Of a stretch of 64,000 bases of DNA, positions 60,493-64,000 are shown in pieces. The translations under genes and the position numbers were made by a program. The notes below the pieces were generated by a model. That model was given only the letters and a program-made list of their open reading frames with translations. It made no database searches and was not told the DNA's origin. Every line of letters begins with the position of its first letter. The stretch's first letter is position 1. Where the stretch lies: the NCBI GenBank assembly GCA_947311845.1, contig CAMZMU010000040.1, forward strand, positions 61,253,901-61,317,900, written 5' to 3'. The DNA is from Poa pratensis. Taxonomy: Eukaryota; Streptophyta; Magnoliopsida; Poales; Poaceae.

Positions 60493-60621
60493 ATAAGAGA
60501 CACGGGAACAAGAAGACCGTTGCTACGTGGACCATGTATCGCGTTCTGTTACTCTGATGTACAGTCCGCTGGTCATCCACCGGGAACAAGAAGACCGTTG
60601 CTACATGGACCATGTATCGGG
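60493..60621 (+). repeat. Local direct duplication of ~40 bp
   Basis: cgggaacaagaagaccgttg followed by ctac(g/a)tggaccatgtatcg occurs at about 60494-60533 and again at 60581-60620, with one visible mismatch. The second copy borders the CACTA fragment. Confidence 0.85.
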
Positions 60622-60731
60622 TAGCCTTTGCCGAGTGCAATACCTGGAAAAAGCCTTTGCCGAGTGCTTTTTCGTCATCGCCGTGTACATTTTGTACACG
60701 GTGCATGGCAAAGATTATGTTTTCTGTAGTG
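60621..60731 (-). mobile_element. CACTA transposon tip fragment
   Basis: On the minus strand it starts CACTACAGAAAACATAATC at 60731 and contains ctcggcaaaggc-type repeats (two at about 60624-60665), as in CACTA elements with CTTTGCCGAGTG subterminal repeats. A small hairpin (ccgtgtaca / tgtacacgg) lies between. Only one terminus of about 110 bp is present, with no transposase. Confidence 0.65.
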
Positions 60732-61443
60732 TGCACATGACTAATTAGGCAGTGTAATGAATGTGGAATATGAAGCCCTAGAATATTGTTCGGCCATACT
60801 CCCAACAAGAGAAAGTTTCACTTCGGTCGACTATGTTACCAAGTACGCAAAATCGTATCTCGATGTTCGTGACTATTAGGACACATTGGTCCCATGGTCG
60901 CGGACATAAAGTATTTGGCGGTGAACTTCTCAGTTGTATCTTTCAACTATGTTTGCTGTTCGATTGACATATCTTTGCAAGATTTTGTGAATATTTAGTT
61001 CTTGCTTGTTCTTTTGAGTCTGCCCAGGATTGTTTCGGGAAACATTTTTGTTATATTCTATGATCAATATTGTCATGATGTTTGTACAATAAAAAAATAA
61101 GCAATATCTATCACAGTATAGATTGTTTTTCCCTAACCAGTACTAGATTATTTGCCCAGTTACCATCCATGCATTGCTAATGTTGCATTCTCAATTCGGG
61201 TCATGCCTTACTCTATATTTGTCGAGTTTTCTTCAATTTCCGGCCGTGTTCAGGGCCTGGTCACACGTACTTTGGTTGTTCAGCTAGATATCGTGGACAT
61301 TCCGACTCCTCCCCAAATTGTCCCGGTGATGTTATGTGATGAATAAGTTGCGATCTCTTATACGGCACTGCACATTTCCCCCCGGCATGTACGAGATTAT
61401 CTCTCTGGGTTCCATGTACAAAGCGTTAGTACTTTCAGATGTA

Positions 61444-61605
61444 CTCTCTCTGTTTTTTTAATATAAGATGTTTTAGGTGTTCTACATGTTGTCTACATGC
61501 ACACCAAAATGAGTGAATATGCACACTAAAATGTGTCTACATGCATTTGTATACCATGTGTATATGGATAAATGTTAAAACATCTTATATTAAAAAAGGA
61601 GGGAG
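61444..61605. mobile_element. Stowaway MITE
   Basis: A 162-bp element with ends CTCTCTCTG...ATATAAGATGTTTTA and taaaacatcttatatt...GGAGGGAG, flanked by TA (61442-61443, 61606-61607). It shows the AATATAAGATGTTTT subterminal motif of grass Stowaway families. Confidence 0.88.
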
Positions 61606-61607
61606 TA

Positions 61608-63177
61608 CTAATTAACCACAAGAAGTAAAATTGGAAAATGAAGCTACCTTTGATAATTAGAATCTTCGAGTGGTATCTTCGCAAAGGTACCATCCTAACT
61701 GAGGAGATGACCTTGTAAAACACAACTGAACTGAAAACTACAAATTGTAGATTTTTTCAATCGCGAGACAATTAAACACATTTTCTTCTAGTTAAATTTG
61801 CTCATGCAATATGGTTAGTCACATGGCTTGGAACTTCTACCTACCTTATATTTGCTAACTTGCTAGTATCCTCAACAACTGATTGTAAGGCATTAAAAAT
61901 AAGTTTGGAATTCTCTTCGTGTGAGAGCGGTAGTCTTGATCTAGCCGCTACGGTTATTTGGAAATAATATGGTGTTTTATCAGGAAAAAAAATCTCAGGT
62001 TATGTAACAGTGCATACACTAGATCTCGAGCAGTTTACAGTGGTGTGCAGGTGGCTAAGGATGTTTTTACCCCCACATGAATGACGGTGTAGTCTTCTTA
62101 TCAGCCCTCCATCACCACATGATTCATATTAGTCTTGCATTCTTATGCATATTTCCTTCTTATTTTGTGTTTGTAGCATACTTGATTTGCTGGGGCGATG
62201 TGAAATCTTTTGCTCGATTGTATTGTTTAGATGTGACTTTTTAACAATATAAACTTTTGCCGGTTATCCATATGTCTATCCACTGCATTCGTATGTGATC
62301 CTTACTGCAGCATGTGGAGATGCGGCTAAACTTGAGTTTGGGACAGATGGTAACACGAGGTATCTTCAACCGATTTGGTTGGCGGCCTAATAATGGGATT
62401 AGCAATGCGTAACTGCTTGATGTAAACTTTTTTTTATTGTTGCTCTCTTCTTTTTTATCGTTCAAAGGAGAATAAATTTTGTACACGGATGATACTTAGA
62501 AATTATACATATGTGTGGTTACGTGCACCAATCGGTACAAAAAGGGTGTGTGCGTGGGGAGAGGGGGTCTTCTTTTTAATAAAAGAAGCTTTGTTTTAAG
62601 TTTCACATAAACATCCTTTGTCACAAAGTCCGAGATTATGTGTCTATTTAATCGATCCTTCCAAGTTCCACTATAGTATATCCCCTTGTTAACCATGTAT
62701 GCATCGATGATTTGGAATTCTTGAATCTAAACCTTATTGGATGGGTATATGTCGGCTTTTTCTTCTATTTTTGGCGTCAATGGCAATTTCTGCCTCCATC
62801 TTGATTAAAGAGTAATACATCTCTGCGTATTGTTTCCCTGATAGACTTAAAGGGCACAATGCCTTTATGCCAAGAAGCATGATAGTACGTTTTTTGTTTT
62901 TAATACATGATTAATAAGTTAATTAGAAGTTAGGTGACTGCCGGCAAAGCCTGTTGTCACGCAAACAAATGTCACACTCACATTTATCCACTGGTGTCTG
63001 ATGATGCATGGTTGCACGCTAGCTGGGTGTTCCTGGTCGTATAGCATACAGCTAGCACAAGCAAATTTAAAATAGAAAACGCTCCCAGTTAATTACCTGG
63101 CATGCATCACAATCCTTGACACTGTACGGCAATGTCGCCGTCGGAACATGCCCACGCAATAATCTAGCTGTGTAGTA
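61608..63177. other. Intergenic, third weak copy of P repeat near 62690-62815
   Basis: The tract gtatgcatcgatgatttggaattcttgaat ... ggcgtcaatggcaatttctg resembles parts of P1 (about 59005-59105) and P2 (about 61165-61250). Otherwise AT-rich DNA without a recognisable gene. Confidence 0.45.
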
Positions 63178-63533
63178 CTCACTCCGTTTCACAATATAAA
63201 ATGTTTACATCCGTTTCACAATATTTATACTTGTTACACATGTTATCTAGATTCTGACTAAAAAGATTGTACATGTATAGTAAAACGTGTCTAGATATAT
63301 ACTACTCCCTCCGTTCCACAATATAAGATGTTTTAGCCTTTTTACACATTCACATGTGTACACATGTATCTAGACATGTTTAGTGTCTATATACACTTAT
63401 TTTGGTATGAATGTAGACAATATGTGTAACACCTAAAACATCTTATATTGTGGAACGGAGGGAGTATATGTTTACATGTGAATGCGAAATAGGGGTAAAA
63501 CATCTTATACTATATGTAGGAAGACGGAGGGAG
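63178..63533. mobile_element. Older Stowaway MITE split by a younger one
   Basis: The outer left end CTCACTCCGTTTCACAATATAA and the outer right end aaaacatcttatact...gacggagggag flank an inserted Stowaway (63305-63464). The outer element starts after TA (63176-63177); its right flank is TG, so one end has decayed. The string tccgtttcacaatat occurs twice in the left half. Confidence 0.75.
63305..63464. mobile_element. Stowaway MITE (nested)
   Basis: A 160-bp element with near-perfect ends CTCCCTCCGTTCCACAATAT and its inverse, flanked by TA (63303-63304, 63465-63466). It has the aagatgttttag / ctaaaacatctt subterminal repeats. The intact ends suggest it is younger than its host element. Confidence 0.92.
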
Positions 63534-64000
63534 TGATTTGCGACACAAGAGACCACGTGTGCACCATGTTATTTCGTGTGCATCATACACGGATGTAGAT
63601 GGCAACAAGAATAATTAGACACGGCATGTGTTTTGATTGATCAATTCCTATGACGGTGATGATCTATATATCTCAGTGAGCGGCGCCGGTGGAGCCCACA
63701 CGCTTAGTTAGCTAGCTAGGTTTGGTGATTAACTTTGCCCCGGTCGTCGTTCAATCCTACTCCTAGGTTGTAGCAGCTGGCAAGGGCCGGGACAGCTCTT
63801 CAGACGCGGTCCTGGTACCTGGGAATGTTTGACTCGGCAGCTAGACAAGCTTGTAAGGTTAAGTAAACTCGAGTAGTTGTCAATTGCGACACATGCTGGC
63901 AGGCACCACCCACATAGGTGCCTATATGTTTCTAATTATTTTTATATGTATTTGTGATATCATTATTAGACGTACTAGGGGATTAAGCGCGGCGTACGCC
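63534..64000. other. Intergenic to window end, nothing recognised
   Basis: No reading frame, RNA gene or element end could be supported. The composition becomes GC-richer near 63680-63800 but without a coding frame. Confidence 0.5.

Larger units (their letters stand above)
59870..61330 (+). repeat. Degenerate paralogous repeat, unit P2
   Basis: Partner of P1 (see its landmarks). It is interrupted by a local 40-bp duplication and a CACTA tip fragment at 60493-60731. The left part also matches 41340-41525 and 56885-57060, showing the state without the CTGTTTGTTTGG transposon. A (GT)n run lies at 60355-60371. Confidence 0.7.

Noticed and set aside
1..64000. CRISPR arrays, operons, bacterial-type ribosome sites, rRNA or organellar inserts
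   Set aside because: The sequence is nuclear plant DNA; the regular repeats seen are minisatellites or transposon parts, and no rRNA or plastid gene was recognised.

Overview
The window looks like a gene-containing stretch of a large grass genome, most likely a Triticeae species (wheat, barley or Aegilops type). The reasons are: genes with GC-rich first exons; a CSLD2-type cellulose-synthase-like gene with the grass-type N and C termini; many Stowaway MITEs with CTCCCTCCGTTC ends and TA target duplications; and nested LTR retrotransposons. One LTR family carries a tRNA-Asp primer-binding site and TGATACGTCTC LTR ends, which are common in Triticeae. No bacterial, organellar or viral genes were seen.

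Layout. (1) 1-4.4 kb: a CYP92A-like cytochrome P450 on +, cut at its 5' end by the window, with a 3.0-kb intron full of repeats. (2) 5.0-6.4 kb: an intronless J-domain/DUF3444-like gene on +, followed by a triplicated 3' flank. (3) 7.8-9.3 kb: DAD1, the small oligosaccharyltransferase subunit, on -, with five coding exons and a probable 5'UTR intron. (4) 9.6-18.6 kb: intergenic DNA with decayed inverted-repeat elements, a 31-nt poly-C run and several degenerate duplications. (5) 18.8-23.6 kb: CSLD2-like gene on -, with three coding exons and a probable 5'UTR intron. (6) 24.1-26.8 kb: a Stowaway MITE and a decayed DNA-transposon-like element encoding a trihelix/NAM-associated ORF1-type protein. 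(7) 26.8-57.8 kb: a recent tandem segmental duplication of about 15 kb. Each copy has a non-coding LTR element (here X, - strand) inserted in the 5' LTR of a second LTR element (here Y, + strand, 5.8-kb LTRs and a 3.4-kb non-coding interior), followed by a common flank and a DNA transposon. (8) 57.8-64 kb: gene-poor DNA with old paralogous repeats, a CACTA tip fragment and nested Stowaway MITEs.

The four host genes are unrelated housekeeping or metabolic genes, not a pathway cluster: DAD1 acts in ER N-glycosylation, CSLD2 in cell-wall glycan synthesis in tip-growing cells, the P450 in specialised metabolism, and the J-domain protein is of unknown role.

The most consequential observation is that every host gene carries one or two frameshifts, and each is explained by one missing base in a short homopolymer run (six in host genes, at least one more in the transposon gene). 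With that base allowed for, each gene reads through in one frame at a plausible or exact family length. This pattern fits consensus errors of a long-read assembly better than independent gene death, so these genes should not be called pseudogenes without raw-read checks. I found no convincing new biological system. The most unusual structures are the tandemly duplicated nested retrotransposon block and the long-LTR, non-coding element Y.
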